Assembly (NCBI RefSeq): GCF_025950235.1
Contig: NZ_JAPDDT010000023.1
Location: forward strand, 1 to 64,000
Source: Luteolibacter arcticus
GTDB taxonomy: Bacteria; Verrucomicrobiota; Verrucomicrobiia; Verrucomicrobiales; Akkermansiaceae
Length of the DNA: 64,000 bases
Reading direction: 5' to 3'
Made by a program: the position numbers and the translations under genes. The first letter of the stretch is position 1. Every line of letters begins with the position of its first letter. The notes under the pieces were generated by a model, which was not told the origin of the DNA, ran no database searches, and was given only the letters and a program-made list of their open reading frames with translations. This document shows positions 35,718 through 45,715 of the stretch, one piece after another.

Positions 35718-36146
35718 CTACCGGACGAGCGTTCGCCGGTCCTTGCCCGCCGGAATACTGAGCTCCCTCGAGGAATACCTACCCTCGATGAAGTGGAAAC
35801 TCACCTTGCTCCAATCATTTCCCCACTCGTAGGGCCGGTGGCCATACTGGAACGAAACTACGGCCAGCTTCTTGCCGTCGTCGTCGGCGGTCTCGTAGAA
35901 TTGAATACTTCCCAACTCCGGATTCCAGACCTCGGCAAATTGGTCATGGGGCACCTTCAGCGTTTTACCGTCCCATGTCAGACTCACTTCGGTGAGCCCT
36001 TTCTCGTCGTGGGACAGCTTCACGGTGAAACCCTCGTCATACTTCAAAGTGACTTCAACGGGTCTTTTCAAGATGGGTGCCGAGCCAAAAGCAGGCCCAA
36101 CCCACAAGCCCACGCTTACAAGGATGATGGCGACATGGATTTTCAT
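35718..36146 (-). CDS. exported protein of unknown function
   Basis: About 142 residues. Signal peptide MKIHVAIILVSVGLWVGPAFG; the mature domain is beta-rich (VTLKYDEGFTVKLSHDEKGL). No family is recognised. It is convergent with the FecR gene. A start two codons upstream (36152) is possible. Confidence 0.55.
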   Translation of the reverse strand: MKIHVAIILVSVGLWVGPAFGSAPILKRPVEVTLKYDEGFTVKLSHDEKGLTEVSLTWDGKTLKVPHDQFAEVWNPELGSIQFYETADDDGKKLAVVSFQYGHRPYEWGNDWSKVSFHFIEGRYSSRELSIPAGKDRRTLVR

Positions 36147-36186
36147 AAGCATTCACACACTTTCATTGCAGGATCGAGACGCCAGC

Positions 36187-36912
36187 TCATCTAGCTGGCT
36201 TCTCGCCTTCCGCAGGCACAGGGGGCCCGACACTTCCCTTCCTCTTTTCATAGGGTTCCAGGATCTCCGCCCGCTGCGCGGCATCCTTGAATCCAACCTT
36301 CTCCTCCTTCGCGATGCACCAGTCGAGGAACCGGCGATCGATCTCCGCCCGCGATAGCGACGACACCGACTCCACCCATTTCGCCTCGCCGCCGTGCTCC
36401 TCGATGTAGTCCGAGAAATGAGGCGGGAGCGCATCCGTTCCGCCCGGAGCCTCCCGCAGCTTGTAGCCGCCGACCCAGCTCATCTCATTGCAGAGAATCT
36501 CATAAACCGCATCGCCGACGTCGCAATTCGTCCAGCCGCTGCGGGTCGGCGAGCCATGCGGGCCGATCTCGCTGTAGCTGTATCGGTCGTCGTAGCGGTG
36601 CTTCAGCAGATGAGGATACTCCTTCGGAGAAATCTCCTTCAGCTTTTGGAACGCGGCCTCGACTTCATCCGTCGCACAACGCCCGGAGCGATTGAGCCAC
36701 TCCGCTCCGCCAAGGAACGATGATAGCGGATCCCGACCTCCCGTCGGGATCGGCGCGGGCCGCTTCGACACCAGGCCGAGGACCAGCGCATCCACCGCCG
36801 GCGACCCGGACTCCTCGACCACAGTGCTTGCCTCAGGCCCGGCAAGGAGCAGCGGACAAAGCGCGATCGTCCACGCCGCCAGGGTCATCGATCTCATTCG
36901 CATTGGAATCAT
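36187..36912 (-). CDS. exported protein of unknown function
   Basis: About 241 residues with an N-terminal signal (MTLAAWTIALCPLLLAG). The mature region has VEAAFQKLKEISPKEYPHLL and YSEIGPHG then WTNCDVGDAVYEILCNEMSW, a pattern I have an impression of seeing in several verrucomicrobial exported proteins (no family name). The start is uncertain (MIPMRMRS at 36912 or MRS later). It lies about 40 bases upstream of the previous gene. Confidence 0.5.
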   Translation of the reverse strand: MIPMRMRSMTLAAWTIALCPLLLAGPEASTVVEESGSPAVDALVLGLVSKRPAPIPTGGRDPLSSFLGGAEWLNRSGRCATDEVEAAFQKLKEISPKEYPHLLKHRYDDRYSYSEIGPHGSPTRSGWTNCDVGDAVYEILCNEMSWVGGYKLREAPGGTDALPPHFSDYIEEHGGEAKWVESVSSLSRAEIDRRFLDWCIAKEEKVGFKDAAQRAEILEPYEKRKGSVGPPVPAEGEKPAR

Positions 36913-37019
36913 GGAGTCTATCCCTCCCCCAGCGGAGAGCGCGAGCCCGGATTCAGGCGGAGTTCTCACTCCGGAAAGCCTCCTCGCACCTATCGCTCCA
37001 CCACGACCATTCTGTTAGA

Positions 37020-37345
37020 TCACCTGGCGAATCGTGCCGTGACTTCTCCACGCACCCCTGGATCTTCGATTTTCTCGGCCAGCTTGAGGACCTCTTCGCG
37101 GGAGCTGGCGGGTGCGCTCTTCAGAAAGGCGGCGAGCACTTCATCCGACCCGCTTTCCTCGCCGTATTGCAAGGCGAAGCGAGACATCCCGGCGAAGTCG
37201 TGCCACTCCACCATCTGCGCGAGCATGGTGCCCGTGAGGAGGCTGGCATCCTGCGGGGCTTGCTGGAGGATCCATTCGCGCGCTTCCTGCGGGGTGGTGG
37301 TGAGTGCAGCGCTCTCCGTGATGCGGACTCGCAGGGCCTCGGTTA
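37020..37345 (-). pseudogene. C-terminal fragment of a helical-repeat protein
   Basis: About 105 residues ending in LKLAEKIEDPGVRGEVTARFAR. The helical pattern (AREWILQQAPQDASLLTGTM) looks like the end of a larger repeat protein. The 5' part is missing: the sequence switches at about 37340 to a restriction-modification gene remnant on the other strand. A TGTTAGA heptamer immediately follows the stop codon. Confidence 0.5.
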
Positions 37346-37700
37346 CTCTCCGCTCTACGTTCTCGGGCAACTCAACTCAAGACTTATACGATCGATTTGG
37401 ATCGACAAGTTCAATGATCGTCGGCGCACATTTCCTAAAATCAAAGGAACCTATTTACTTCAACTTCCGATCCGTGCCCTCAATCTCAAGAAACCCGATG
37501 ACAAAAAGCAACACGCTCGAATGGTTCAACTCGTCGAAGCAATGCTCGCCACCCAGCAGCAACTCACGACCGCGGCCAATGAGAACGACCGCAGCTACTA
37601 CGAGACAAAAGCCGCTGGTCTCGATTTACAGATCAATGAACTCACCTACGACCTCTACGGCCTCACGCACGAGGAAAGAGCTCTTGTCCAAATCAGCTAA
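37338..37700 (+). pseudogene. 3' remnant of a type IIG/type I-like restriction-modification gene
   Basis: The frame reads LYVLGQLNSRLIRSIWIDKF, then FPKIKGTYLLQLPIRALNL, RMVQLVEAMLATQQQL and ITxLTYDLYGLTHEERALVQ-like C-terminus. This is the specificity/TaqI-like C-terminal end of N6-adenine methyltransferase-type restriction enzymes (pattern FPKIKxxYLxxLPI and YxLYGLTxEE). The catalytic parts and a start codon are absent. The AT-richer composition suggests horizontal origin. It directly abuts the truncated minus-strand gene. Confidence 0.75.
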
Positions 37701-38160
37701 TCGCTCGCCCCTCCCACTCCATTCTTAATTCCGCGGCACGATCATTGATGCCGCTTTTTCCTGTATCAGCTTCTTCTCTGGTGACCGCCGGTACCGCTTC
37801 GAAGATTTTCCTCGGCAACGTGGTTTTACCATCGAGGCTTGGTGGTGGATTCGGGATTGGGGAGGCACTGAAGCACGAGGAGGTGCCGCAAGGTGGCATG
37901 GCTGATGCAGGCGCAGAATCTCCGAGGGCTGGGAGAGCTGCTCCGGCCGCACTCGGAGAGTGCAGCCTACTTGCGGGGATGAGGCCGGGCGCGGGTCCAG
38001 ACGCGCTTGCAATCCCGCCGGGGTGTCTCAACAGTCGCGCAGGCATCCGCAGGCGCACGAGTTACGAGTTAACTCCCCCACGCCGTCTCCAGCTCCATTT
38101 CATTTCCCCCGCCCTCCTTCCGCCCCCCGTTCCATTTCATCCTCCGCCCCCCGCCCTTCC
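37701..38160. other. gene-free spacer
   Basis: About 460 bases between the restriction remnant and the ELWxSDGT gene. It contains a family D hairpin with one stem mismatch at 37947-37965 (CCGCACTCGGAGAGTGCAG). Pyrimidine-rich text with CCCCGCCC precedes the next gene. Confidence 0.65.
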
Positions 38161-40920
38161 GTGACCTCACGACGACTCCGCCGCACCTTCCGCCACTGGC
38201 CCCTCCTCCTCACCTCGATGGCCCTCGCCATCGCGGGCGCAACAAGCAGCACCGCCAGCGCCCAGGAACAAACCGCACGGCTGGTGAAGGACGCGAACCG
38301 CACGACGGTCCCCTATGGCGGGGGCATCGGCTGGGTGTTGCCGCTGGGCGAAAAGCGCGTGGTCTTTGCGAGGGATACTTATGCGCATGGTTACGAGCTG
38401 TGGACCAGCAATGGCACGCCCGGCAGCACCCGCCTCCTGAAGGACCTGATGCCGGGACCGGGCGGATCCGCCCTCTACGACCCGATGGCCTTTGGCGAGG
38501 GTGCCAGCGCGAAGGTGGCATTCGTTTTCAGCCGGCCGGGGATCAGCAACGAGGTATGGGTCACGGACGGGACGGAGGCAGGCACGGTGGCCGTCGCCGA
38601 ACTCGATCCAGGCCCCTACTCGACCACCACCCTGATGCCGGGCCCGTCGGGCGGCTTCTTCTTCCTCAATCACGGCGAGGGCGAGGAGTTTCCCCAGGAG
38701 CTTCATTTCAGCGATGGCACGGCCGCAGGGACGGGCCCGCTGAATCCCACCGAGAACGGAGAGCCGGTGTCGCTCTCGAATGCCCACAGCTATCTCATCA
38801 GCGGACGATGGTGCTACTTCACCGCCAATCGCAACCAGATCTGGCGCAGCGATGGCACGGCGACGGGCACCACGAAAGTGACGGAGATCCCGCTCGCGAA
38901 GTATGGCTCGCTGAGCCCGGCCCTGGTGACGGGCGAGCGCCTGATCCTGTCGGTGTCGAATCTGGCGACCGATTTGAGCGAGCTGTGGACTTGCAACGCC
39001 GAGGGTACCGGGATCAGGCGGATCCTCGCCGCGCCAGCAGGGGCAGAGTGGTGGAGGATCACCGACCTCATCCCATCGGGCGACCGACTGCTCTTCACCG
39101 TATGGGATGAGATCTACAACTATCAGCTGTGGGTGAGCGATGGAACGGAAGCGGGCACGCACGAGATCGAGCTGCCCCGTGAGGACGGGCATGTGACGAG
39201 GCAGCTCACCTTCGCCCGATGGCACGGCGCGGTCTATGTGCTGGCCGAGTACTGGGATGATATCGACGCGGACTACATACTCTTCCGCACGGATGGCACG
39301 GCGGCGGGGACGAGGCGGCTGCGCACATTCAGCCATGACGCGAGATTGTATCCGGACGCGGAGTGGCGGGAAGATGAGCCCTTCTTCTACTTCCGCGTCG
39401 CCTCCGCAAACGGCGAGTGGACCCTCTGGCGGACTGCGGGCGATGCCGCGAGCACGGTCCCCGCGAAGGGGCTGGCGTCCAATCATTACCTGCGGATCGA
39501 GTATCCCGCCATCGCCGCCACGAAGTCCGGGAAGTTCTTCGCCGCTGGCAACGCGCTGTGGTTCCAGCGTGGCAAGAAGGGCGGCGCGGTTCGCCTGACC
39601 CGGCCGGAGAAATGGACTGCCTCGGGTGCTGCCACCTTCAATTCGGGCATCCTGCCGGTTGGAGAGGAGTCCTCGTATGAAATGTTAGACGGGAAGCTGC
39701 TCGCCTTCGTCGATACCGGCAGTGGCCACGAGCTGTGGCGGATGAATCCGGATGGCCGCGGCCACGGCACGCGGGCGATCTGGAAGACCCCGGCACCGCT
39801 GCAGGAATACGGCGCGGTCGCCTTCCGCGGCACCACCGCCAGCGGCGCCATCTTCATCTATACCGATGGCAAGATTCCACCGCAGCTATGGGTGACGAAT
39901 GGGACGCCGCGCGGCACCCGGCTGTTAGTCGACCACGGCGCGACACCGGGCTGGCGCTATCCCTATGAATTCGTCAGCGCGGGCGGCGTGCTGTTTTACT
40001 CGCTGCGGGATGGCACCGGGTCGCCAGCCACCCTGTGGAAGACGGATGGCACGCCGGCGGGAACGAAGAACGTGGTCGCCGCCGATGGCCGCACGCCAGG
40101 CCCGGACTACCCGGAGATGGTGGCCTTCCAGGATGGTGTCGCGTTCTTGTCGTGGGACTGGGACGGCAGGAGGACGCTATGGCGCAGCGACGGAACGCCC
40201 GCCGGCACGGTGCCGCTGAAGGACTCATGGGCGGGCGGATCTCCCATGGGGCTCGCCGCTGTGGACGGGAAGCTGATCTTTTCCGTGGAGATTTCCCGCA
40301 CCCAGGTGCTGTGGCAAAGCGATGGCACCGCCGCTGGCACTATCGCCGTGGACCCTGCCGTGAAGTTCACCTCGGGAGGCATGTCGTTGGCGTTCGATGT
40401 CGGCGGCGTGGCGCTCTTCAGAGGGCGGCAAGGGCAGAGCAGCAACGAAGACCGTTGGTGGCGCCACGATGCCACCGGCACCCGCCGCGTGGAGAACTTC
40501 GTGACCGGCCAGCACTTCTCCGACACTTCGCACCCGTGGAAGACCCAGCACGCGGTGGCCGGCGCGCACTTGTTCTACCGCGCCACCACGCCCAACGGCA
40601 CCACGCTATGGGTCACCGATGGCACCTCCGACGGCACCCGCCCCGTGGTCGAGCCGGATGCCGGCTCATTCTCCTATCCCACCCAACTGCTCGCCGTCGG
40701 CGACGTCGTCTACTTCTCCGCCTACGACCAGGACCACGGCAACGAGCTCTGGCGCAGCGATGGCACCGCCGCCGGCACCGTGCTCGTCGCTGACATCGAC
40801 CCCGGCCCCGCCGACTCCGACCCGCGCGGCCTCAAGGTAATGGGCGGCAAGCTCTACTTCACCGCCCATCGCCGCGACGTCGGCCGGGAGATCTTCGTGG
40901 TGGATCTGCCAGCGCGGTGA
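38161..40920 (+). CDS. exported ELWxSDGT-repeat protein
   Basis: About 919 residues from a GTG start (VTSRRLRRTF). The N-terminal stretch LLLTSMALAIAGATSSTASA is a signal peptide. About 16 copies of ELWxSDGTxxGT follow, for example QLWVSDGTEAGT, TLWKTDGTPAGT and ELWRSDGTAAGT. Such repeats form beta-propeller or solenoid-like structures in large exported proteins; function is unknown. No anchoring domain is seen at the C-terminus. The ORF begins upstream at 37960 but that part is repeat text. Confidence 0.85.
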   Translation: MTSRRLRRTFRHWPLLLTSMALAIAGATSSTASAQEQTARLVKDANRTTVPYGGGIGWVLPLGEKRVVFARDTYAHGYELWTSNGTPGSTRLLKDLMPGPGGSALYDPMAFGEGASAKVAFVFSRPGISNEVWVTDGTEAGTVAVAELDPGPYSTTTLMPGPSGGFFFLNHGEGEEFPQELHFSDGTAAGTGPLNPTENGEPVSLSNAHSYLISGRWCYFTANRNQIWRSDGTATGTTKVTEIPLAKYGSLSPALVTGERLILSVSNLATDLSELWTCNAEGTGIRRILAAPAGAEWWRITDLIPSGDRLLFTVWDEIYNYQLWVSDGTEAGTHEIELPREDGHVTRQLTFARWHGAVYVLAEYWDDIDADYILFRTDGTAAGTRRLRTFSHDARLYPDAEWREDEPFFYFRVASANGEWTLWRTAGDAASTVPAKGLASNHYLRIEYPAIAATKSGKFFAAGNALWFQRGKKGGAVRLTRPEKWTASGAATFNSGILPVGEESSYEMLDGKLLAFVDTGSGHELWRMNPDGRGHGTRAIWKTPAPLQEYGAVAFRGTTASGAIFIYTDGKIPPQLWVTNGTPRGTRLLVDHGATPGWRYPYEFVSAGGVLFYSLRDGTGSPATLWKTDGTPAGTKNVVAADGRTPGPDYPEMVAFQDGVAFLSWDWDGRRTLWRSDGTPAGTVPLKDSWAGGSPMGLAAVDGKLIFSVEISRTQVLWQSDGTAAGTIAVDPAVKFTSGGMSLAFDVGGVALFRGRQGQSSNEDRWWRHDATGTRRVENFVTGQHFSDTSHPWKTQHAVAGAHLFYRATTPNGTTLWVTDGTSDGTRPVVEPDAGSFSYPTQLLAVGDVVYFSAYDQDHGNELWRSDGTAAGTVLVADIDPGPADSDPRGLKVMGGKLYFTAHRRDVGREIFVVDLPAR

Positions 40921-41816
40921 AGGGCTTCTTAGCGTAGGCGCGGTGGTGACACCGCGGAACGGTCCCCGTGGCCCGCCTCACCCTCGTGACACGCCTTGCC
41001 CTGCCTTCCCGTAGGCGCGGTGGTGACACCGCGGAGTGGTCCCCGTGGCCCGCCTCACCCTCGCTCCCCACGATCCCACCAGCCTCTCGCAAAAGCCCCA
41101 CGGCAAGAGCTCCGAACAAGCCCTCTTCCCCGGAGGGAAATCAGCCAGTAGCCGGGGGTAAGCGAAGCGCCACCCCCGGATAGAAGGCGTGAGGAAGGGA
41201 ACCCCGGATGGGGTTCAAGCCGGGCATGAACAACGGACACGTCCCGCATCCTCGCCTTCGTTCCGCTATGGTAGAGATTGTTAGACGCCGCGATATCCCT
41301 CCGGCCCGGCTGAGATCCCCTCCCGCATTCCTTTCGCCTCCCATTGCGTCCGGTGGTCGTCGCCGCTACCCGACTGCGACCACCGGCTACTCGCTGGGAT
41401 CCCTCCGGGATCGCCGAGAGCACGGTCACAGTGCCGAAGGCAACAGCACCCCCGCGCTCTAACAAAGTCGGGCATATCGATCCCTTCAATGGCGGCAGTT
41501 CATCCCAAGGACCCCATCCACCCCGGCCTCCATCTTCTCAATCTGCGTTCATCTGCGTCATCTGTGGTTGATGCCTTCCGCCTTTCGGACACGTCGAAGC
41601 GACTGGAATATTCCACCACAGATTTCGTGGATCGAGCAGACGTGCACCGACCTTTCCGGAAGCCGCGGGCGTGGCCACCCAGCCCCGGTCCGAGCCGCCA
41701 AAGTGAGTTCCGCTAACATGCACTGCCGTAGCCTGCCAGCGCGGGCCGGCAGTGATTACGAACCGGGCCTGACGATATAATTGTCCCGGCCCGCTTCCCC
41801 TGCTCTCCTCCGTGCG
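40921..41816. other. repeat-rich gene-free region
   Basis: About 900 bases. Two direct copies of the family E hairpin (40939-40956 and 41016-41033), a GCCGGGGGTAAGCG-type palindromic text near 41152, GGATCCCTCCGGGATC-like text near 41398 and TGTTAGA heptamers at 41279 and 41458. No gene is supported. Confidence 0.65.
40933..41075. repeat. family E tandem copies
   Basis: Two direct copies, 77 bases apart, of CGCGGTGGTGACACCGCG followed by GAACGGTCCCCGTGGC or GAGTGGTCCCCGTGGC and CCGCCTCACCCTCG. The hairpin has a perfect 7-bp stem and a GTGA loop. Confidence 0.85.
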
Positions 41817-42803
41817 ATGAGCGATCCCCTCCCCGCCCCAGATGACCTCCTCTCTGCCGAGGAGCAGCCCCCCGCCCGCGCGGGAAATCCCACCAGGCTC
41901 GACTCGGTGGAGCAACTGAGCCGCATCGTCGTGAATTTCGGCAAGCTCTTCCTGCTGATCGCCATCGGCGCCCTCAGCCTGTGGCTCAAGATGATGCTCG
42001 ATAAGCGCGAGGAGCGGCGCCAGCAGGACCTCGCGCGCACGGAACTCAGCAAGCCGTGGATGGATGAGGCGCTGAAGGTGCTGCGCGAGCGCGCCACCCC
42101 GGGCCAGGCACCCGGCGTCGCGAATCCCCTGCTCGACTGGGCCGTCGAGGTCTTCGCCTACTCCTCGCCCGTCAACGTGGACGATGATCTGAAGCGGGAG
42201 CTGAAAAGCGGGGCCTTCCAATTCGACCACATGGGCACGGCCTACAAGAGTCACCAGTGGCGACTCACGCTTGGCTCAAAGGAAGGCGAGGGCATCACCA
42301 AGCTCCTCCCCGGCGTCCAGACGATCGCGCTTCACTCGCCCGCCGAGCTGAAGGAGAAGGATCTGGATACCCTCTATCTCGACTTCCGGTCCGCCGACCG
42401 CGAGGTGGACTCGCTTTTCGAATTCATCGACATCTTCGAGTCGAAGCAACTCTCGGCCCGCGGGGGCGAGACCGTCCGCGGCGACATCCTCATCCGCTAC
42501 AAGCTGCGGAATCCCGCCGCGGCCGTGGCGGACTTCAAGCTCATCGCCAACGCCACCTTCGAAGTTCCGACCGAACCGATCTTCGCCCGGGCCGATCCAA
42601 GCGATCCCACCAAGAAACAGTACGTCACTTCACAAGGAAAGACCCTCGGCTCGGGATATGGGTATGATAGCTACGGCTACTACGACTACGAATACGTCGA
42701 CCCGAATGAAACCGCCCAGCAAAAGGCCGCGCGACTGAAGAAGGAAGAGGACGAGCGAAAGAAAGCCTTCGACAATCGCTGGGCTCCGGAAGCCGTCGAG
42801 TGA
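41817..42803 (+). CDS. single-pass membrane protein of unknown function
   Basis: A 328-residue protein. After about 45 polar residues there is one membrane helix (LFLLIAIGALSLWLKMML), then a large domain (LKSGAFQFDHMGTAYKSHQW, then a beta-rich part) and a Tyr/Gly-rich stretch (GYGYDSYGYYDYEY) before a charged C-terminus. The Tyr-rich stretch is unusual. No family is recognised. Confidence 0.55.
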   Translation: MSDPLPAPDDLLSAEEQPPARAGNPTRLDSVEQLSRIVVNFGKLFLLIAIGALSLWLKMMLDKREERRQQDLARTELSKPWMDEALKVLRERATPGQAPGVANPLLDWAVEVFAYSSPVNVDDDLKRELKSGAFQFDHMGTAYKSHQWRLTLGSKEGEGITKLLPGVQTIALHSPAELKEKDLDTLYLDFRSADREVDSLFEFIDIFESKQLSARGGETVRGDILIRYKLRNPAAAVADFKLIANATFEVPTEPIFARADPSDPTKKQYVTSQGKTLGSGYGYDSYGYYDYEYVDPNETAQQKAARLKKEEDERKKAFDNRWAPEAVE

Positions 42804-42892
42804 CCCAGCGCTGGGAGCGCGGAGCCTCCGGCCCGCAGAAGGAAGATGACGGCCGTGATGTCGATGCGGGCATAAACGGGCAAGCGGACCAG

Positions 42893-43309
42893 TCAGGAAC
42901 TAATGCCGTCCAGCGGCTCCGCGATCCCAGCGGCCAGGCGTCTCATCCGCCGCCCGCGCCAGATGAGAAAAGCGGACCACGGGACGAGGAAGCACAGAAT
43001 GAGCAACCAGTGAGGCACGACGATCCCATTGGCAGTGATTTGCTCCCAGCGCTCGCGATAGAGCGGGCTGCCGCCGGTGCCGTGGACATTCACGATTTCC
43101 ACCTCGCGGCCGGTGCCGCCGGTCGATCGATCATCGAGGAAGATGCCGACCTCGCCTTCGAATTGCATCACGCCCCACCAAGTCGACGAGCTCCGCACCC
43201 ACAGCCCCTTCGCCGTGTCCATCGAGACGATCCACGAGCACGCGAGAAAGCCCAGCGCGAGCAGGCCGAAGCCGAACGATCTCCAACGGTAGAAGGGACG
43301 CGGATGCAC
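42893..43309 (-). CDS. small membrane protein
   Basis: A 138-residue protein. N-terminal helix GFGLLALGFLACSWIVS, C-terminal helix LLILCFLVPWSAFLIW, with a soluble loop of about 65 residues between. Likely an envelope protein with an extracytoplasmic loop. No family is recognised. It is convergent with the previous gene. Confidence 0.6.
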   Translation of the reverse strand: MHPRPFYRWRSFGFGLLALGFLACSWIVSMDTAKGLWVRSSSTWWGVMQFEGEVGIFLDDRSTGGTGREVEIVNVHGTGGSPLYRERWEQITANGIVVPHWLLILCFLVPWSAFLIWRGRRMRRLAAGIAEPLDGISS

Positions 43310-43467
43310 CGGCCACAGTCCAACAGGAAGCCGCGCGAGGATTCAAGAGCGGGAGATGGGAATTGGATGGACGAACGAAGAGGATGGACAACGAAACCAG
43401 CGAAACGGAGGAAAGGAACGAAACGAGCGAAAGGAATGTGCAGCCACCTGCTCTGGCGGCCACGCCC

Positions 43468-43658
43468 GATGGAAGCCGAAGGCCCTCGGACTGCTGCGGT
43501 CATCCGCAGCTCTCGAATGAAGGGTGAGGTGCGCTGCTCTGGTGGGACGAGGCGATCCCGGAGGCCCGGCTCAGTGCACCTGATAAGCCAGCTCCACCCT
43601 TCACTCAAAAGCTGCGGATAACCGCAGCAGTCCGAGGGCGGCTGCGCCGCGGCAATGG
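43468..43658. repeat. REP-A hairpin element
   Basis: Left arm with CTGCGGTCATCCGCAG near 43493-43508, right arm with CTGCGGATAACCGCAG near 43612-43627, and a GGCGGCTGCGCCGCGG outer tail. Confidence 0.85.
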
Positions 43659-43685
43659 GGCGGATCTGTTAAAAAATTTGGCCCG

Positions 43686-43704
43686 CCGCACACGGAGTGT
43701 GCGG
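43686..43704. repeat. family D hairpin
   Basis: CCGCACAC-GGA-GTGTGCGG, identical to the copy at 13229. It follows the REP-A element by 28 bases. Confidence 0.8.
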
Positions 43705-43756
43705 ACCACCTCCAAGCACGCACCACCTCCCCTCTAACTCCCACACCCAACCCCAC

Positions 43757-44099
43757 CTACTCCCGGATGATCCGCACAAACACCCGCGGCAAGCCATTCG
43801 GCAGCTCGATCGTCTCGGTGAAGCCCGTGGCGGTGCCCAGGTCCTGGACCAGCTCACCCGTGAAGTCCAGATCCTCGCTGAGCTGCGCGGAGTAGCTGAT
43901 GCCGGGATGGCTGGCAAAGGTGACAAAAACCGCGGGGCCAATCTTCTCGATCTTCACGATGCGGAGCAGCGAGGCGATGTCGCGCGGGCCCGTGCCTTCG
44001 AGAGGCCGACGGCGGCCCCCGCCGGCACGCGGAGGATGCGCGAGGCATGGTTCCCCGAGATCGTCAGCAGCCCCGGCAGCCGATGATCTCGGCACGAGC
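43757..44099 (-). pseudogene. frameshifted C-terminal fragment of an exported beta-rich protein
   Basis: One frame reads LLTISGNHASRILRVPAGAA and another continues GTGPRDIASLLRIVKIEKIG, then FVTFASHPGISYSAQLSEDL and LPRVFVRIIRE. The second segment has the pattern of the common C-terminal domain of exported verrucomicrobial proteins (x-V-x-F-x-S-x-P-G-x-x-Y-x-x-Q-x-S). No N-terminus precedes it. It looks like a decayed gene end. Confidence 0.5.
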
Positions 44100-44480
44100 C
44101 GCACCTCACTGCAACGCGGCGAGAAGAGAGCTCGCGCGGGAAATGAAGCGAGGGGACATGGCGACCTTGGGGAGGCGACGGAAGAAGGGCAGGAGGCAAA
44201 ACAACCCCTTGCGCACGGCTTCACCCGGTTCTCATCACCATGGCCATATCATGGAAAGCCCACAAGTTGGATTCACCCCACGCCACCTGCGCCGCTTGCT
44301 GAAACTGGGAGCGCGGAATTCATTCCGCCCGCGCTACTCATGACGGCGACTTGAAGAAGATGGACAACCAAACCAGCGAAACGAACGAAAGGAGATGCAA
44401 TGATGACCGGCCTCTTAAATTTCGCCCATTTCCCTCGTTTCGTTGTCCTCGTCCTTCGTCGGATTCTCACTCTCCCCGCA
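44100..44480. other. gene-free spacer
   Basis: Contains a family C arm at 44308-44340 (CTGGGAGCGCGGAATTCATT) and ACCAAACCAGCGAAACGAAC-type text that recurs inverted nearby (CTCGTTTCGTTGTCC near 44440). No gene is supported. Confidence 0.6.
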
Positions 44481-44810
44481 TCACTCCCCTGCCTGCTTCC
44501 GCACCGCCGCCGAAATCTCCGCAAGCCGCACCAGCGCCTCCGCGATCGCATACATCAATGCAGACCAAAACAAGCAACCGATCCCACTGCCCAGCGCCAT
44601 GAAAAACGAATCCGCCCGCCCGATCAAGACCGACAGGACCGCCGCGCCAAGTCCAATGACCCCCAGCACTAACAGCAACAACCCGATGACCCGGAAAACC
44701 GGTGCCGCGGAACGATTCGTCGTGCCCGTGGCGGCCGCACCGACATTCTTGGTGCCGCCAGAAGGAGTTTGCACATAACCACGCTTGAGAGCTTTTCCAG
44801 GAGGGTTCAT
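44481..44810 (-). CDS. small membrane protein
   Basis: About 109 residues starting MNPPGKALKRGYVQTPSGGT. Two membrane helices: VIGLLLLVLGVIGLGAAVL and FFMALGSGIGCLFWSALMYA, followed by a short helix. Function unknown. Confidence 0.55.
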   Translation of the reverse strand: MNPPGKALKRGYVQTPSGGTKNVGAAATGTTNRSAAPVFRVIGLLLLVLGVIGLGAAVLSVLIGRADSFFMALGSGIGCLFWSALMYAIAEALVRLAEISAAVRKQAGE

Positions 44811-44968
44811 AGGAGAGGACCCTTCGCCTATCATCTCCCACCCCATCTGTCATCCCGAAAGCGGAGGCTTGGGTTCGATAGAAATCCGATTTCTGGAATG
44901 CTATCGAACGTGCGACAACGTCAGCCCTTCCGCGCCCGCCCGAGCCAACGCCGCGGCCGTCGATCTGA

Positions 44969-45202
44969 CTACGGAATCCACCTCTCGCAGCTCATCCGGA
45001 ACTCGAGCCCGAAGTCGAACTGTCGGGCATACACCCGGTTTTCGATCCGCCCGGCCGTGAGGAAGGCGACCATCCGGCCATCGGAAAACCCGGTCACCTC
45101 GACCCGCCAACCGACCGGCAAGCCAATGTCCGGATTGCGCACCCACTCGACCCCGTGCCACGCTTCCGCGGCCCGCCAGACCGGTTCGCCAGCACTGTTC
45201 AC
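44969..45202 (-). CDS. small hypothetical protein
   Basis: A 77-residue protein starting MNSAGEPVWRAAEAWHGVEW. Short beta-like stretches (RVEVTGFSDGRMVAFLTAGR) suggest a small folded domain. The ATG is not preceded by a clear binding site. Coding status is uncertain. Confidence 0.4.
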   Translation of the reverse strand: MNSAGEPVWRAAEAWHGVEWVRNPDIGLPVGWRVEVTGFSDGRMVAFLTAGRIENRVYARQFDFGLEFRMSCERWIP

Positions 45203-45264
45203 TCGACCACCCTAGCGGGCCGGTCAAGTCGGGCATGTGGGTTGACTTCAAACCGCGAGCAAGA

Positions 45265-45705
45265 TCACGGAATCGGCTTTCGGTCTCTGACCGGGTCGTA
45301 GGCAATGAAGCCTTGCTTTCCGGTGAGTGGATGGCGGTTGCCCTCCTTATCGTCTGCCTCCCTCTTCTCGCGGAACTTGCGTGCCTCCGGTGCCGGGAAA
45401 CCTCCCAACTCCTTCCGCACGGCGTCGGGAAGCGACTCGTAAGGTAAAAACGTCAGCCCTCCATATTGGAGCAGCGTGAAGGTGGTCTTCGCAGGTGCTT
45501 TCCCCTCCTTGTGGCGGATGTAGATCCCGTCCGGGACCTTCTCCAGCACCTGCACATCCACGAAGGTGTAGCGCTCCTTGGTTTCGAGCTTGGGATACTT
45601 GGCGATCACCTTTTCGGTAACCTCCGGCTTTTCTGCAGGTGGAGCCGCGGGCTCGGCGAGCAGCGATCCACACAGCAGGAAGGGGAGGAAAAGAAGCGCT
45701 TTCAT
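45265..45705 (-). CDS. exported protein of unknown function
   Basis: A 146-residue protein with signal peptide MKALLFLPFLLCGSLLA. The mature part has a Pro/Glu-rich start, then VDVQVLEKVPDGIYIRHKEG and a charged tail (EKREADDKEGNRHPL). No family is recognised. It begins 10 bases after the end of the phage-associated fusion gene, on the same strand. Confidence 0.6.
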   Translation of the reverse strand: MKALLFLPFLLCGSLLAEPAAPPAEKPEVTEKVIAKYPKLETKERYTFVDVQVLEKVPDGIYIRHKEGKAPAKTTFTLLQYGGLTFLPYESLPDAVRKELGGFPAPEARKFREKREADDKEGNRHPLTGKQGFIAYDPVRDRKPIP

Positions 45706-45715
45706 CGGCGACCTC

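Noticed and set aside
41055-41489. ORF of 144 residues in the repeat region.
   Set aside because: It translates hairpin repeats and has no coding character.
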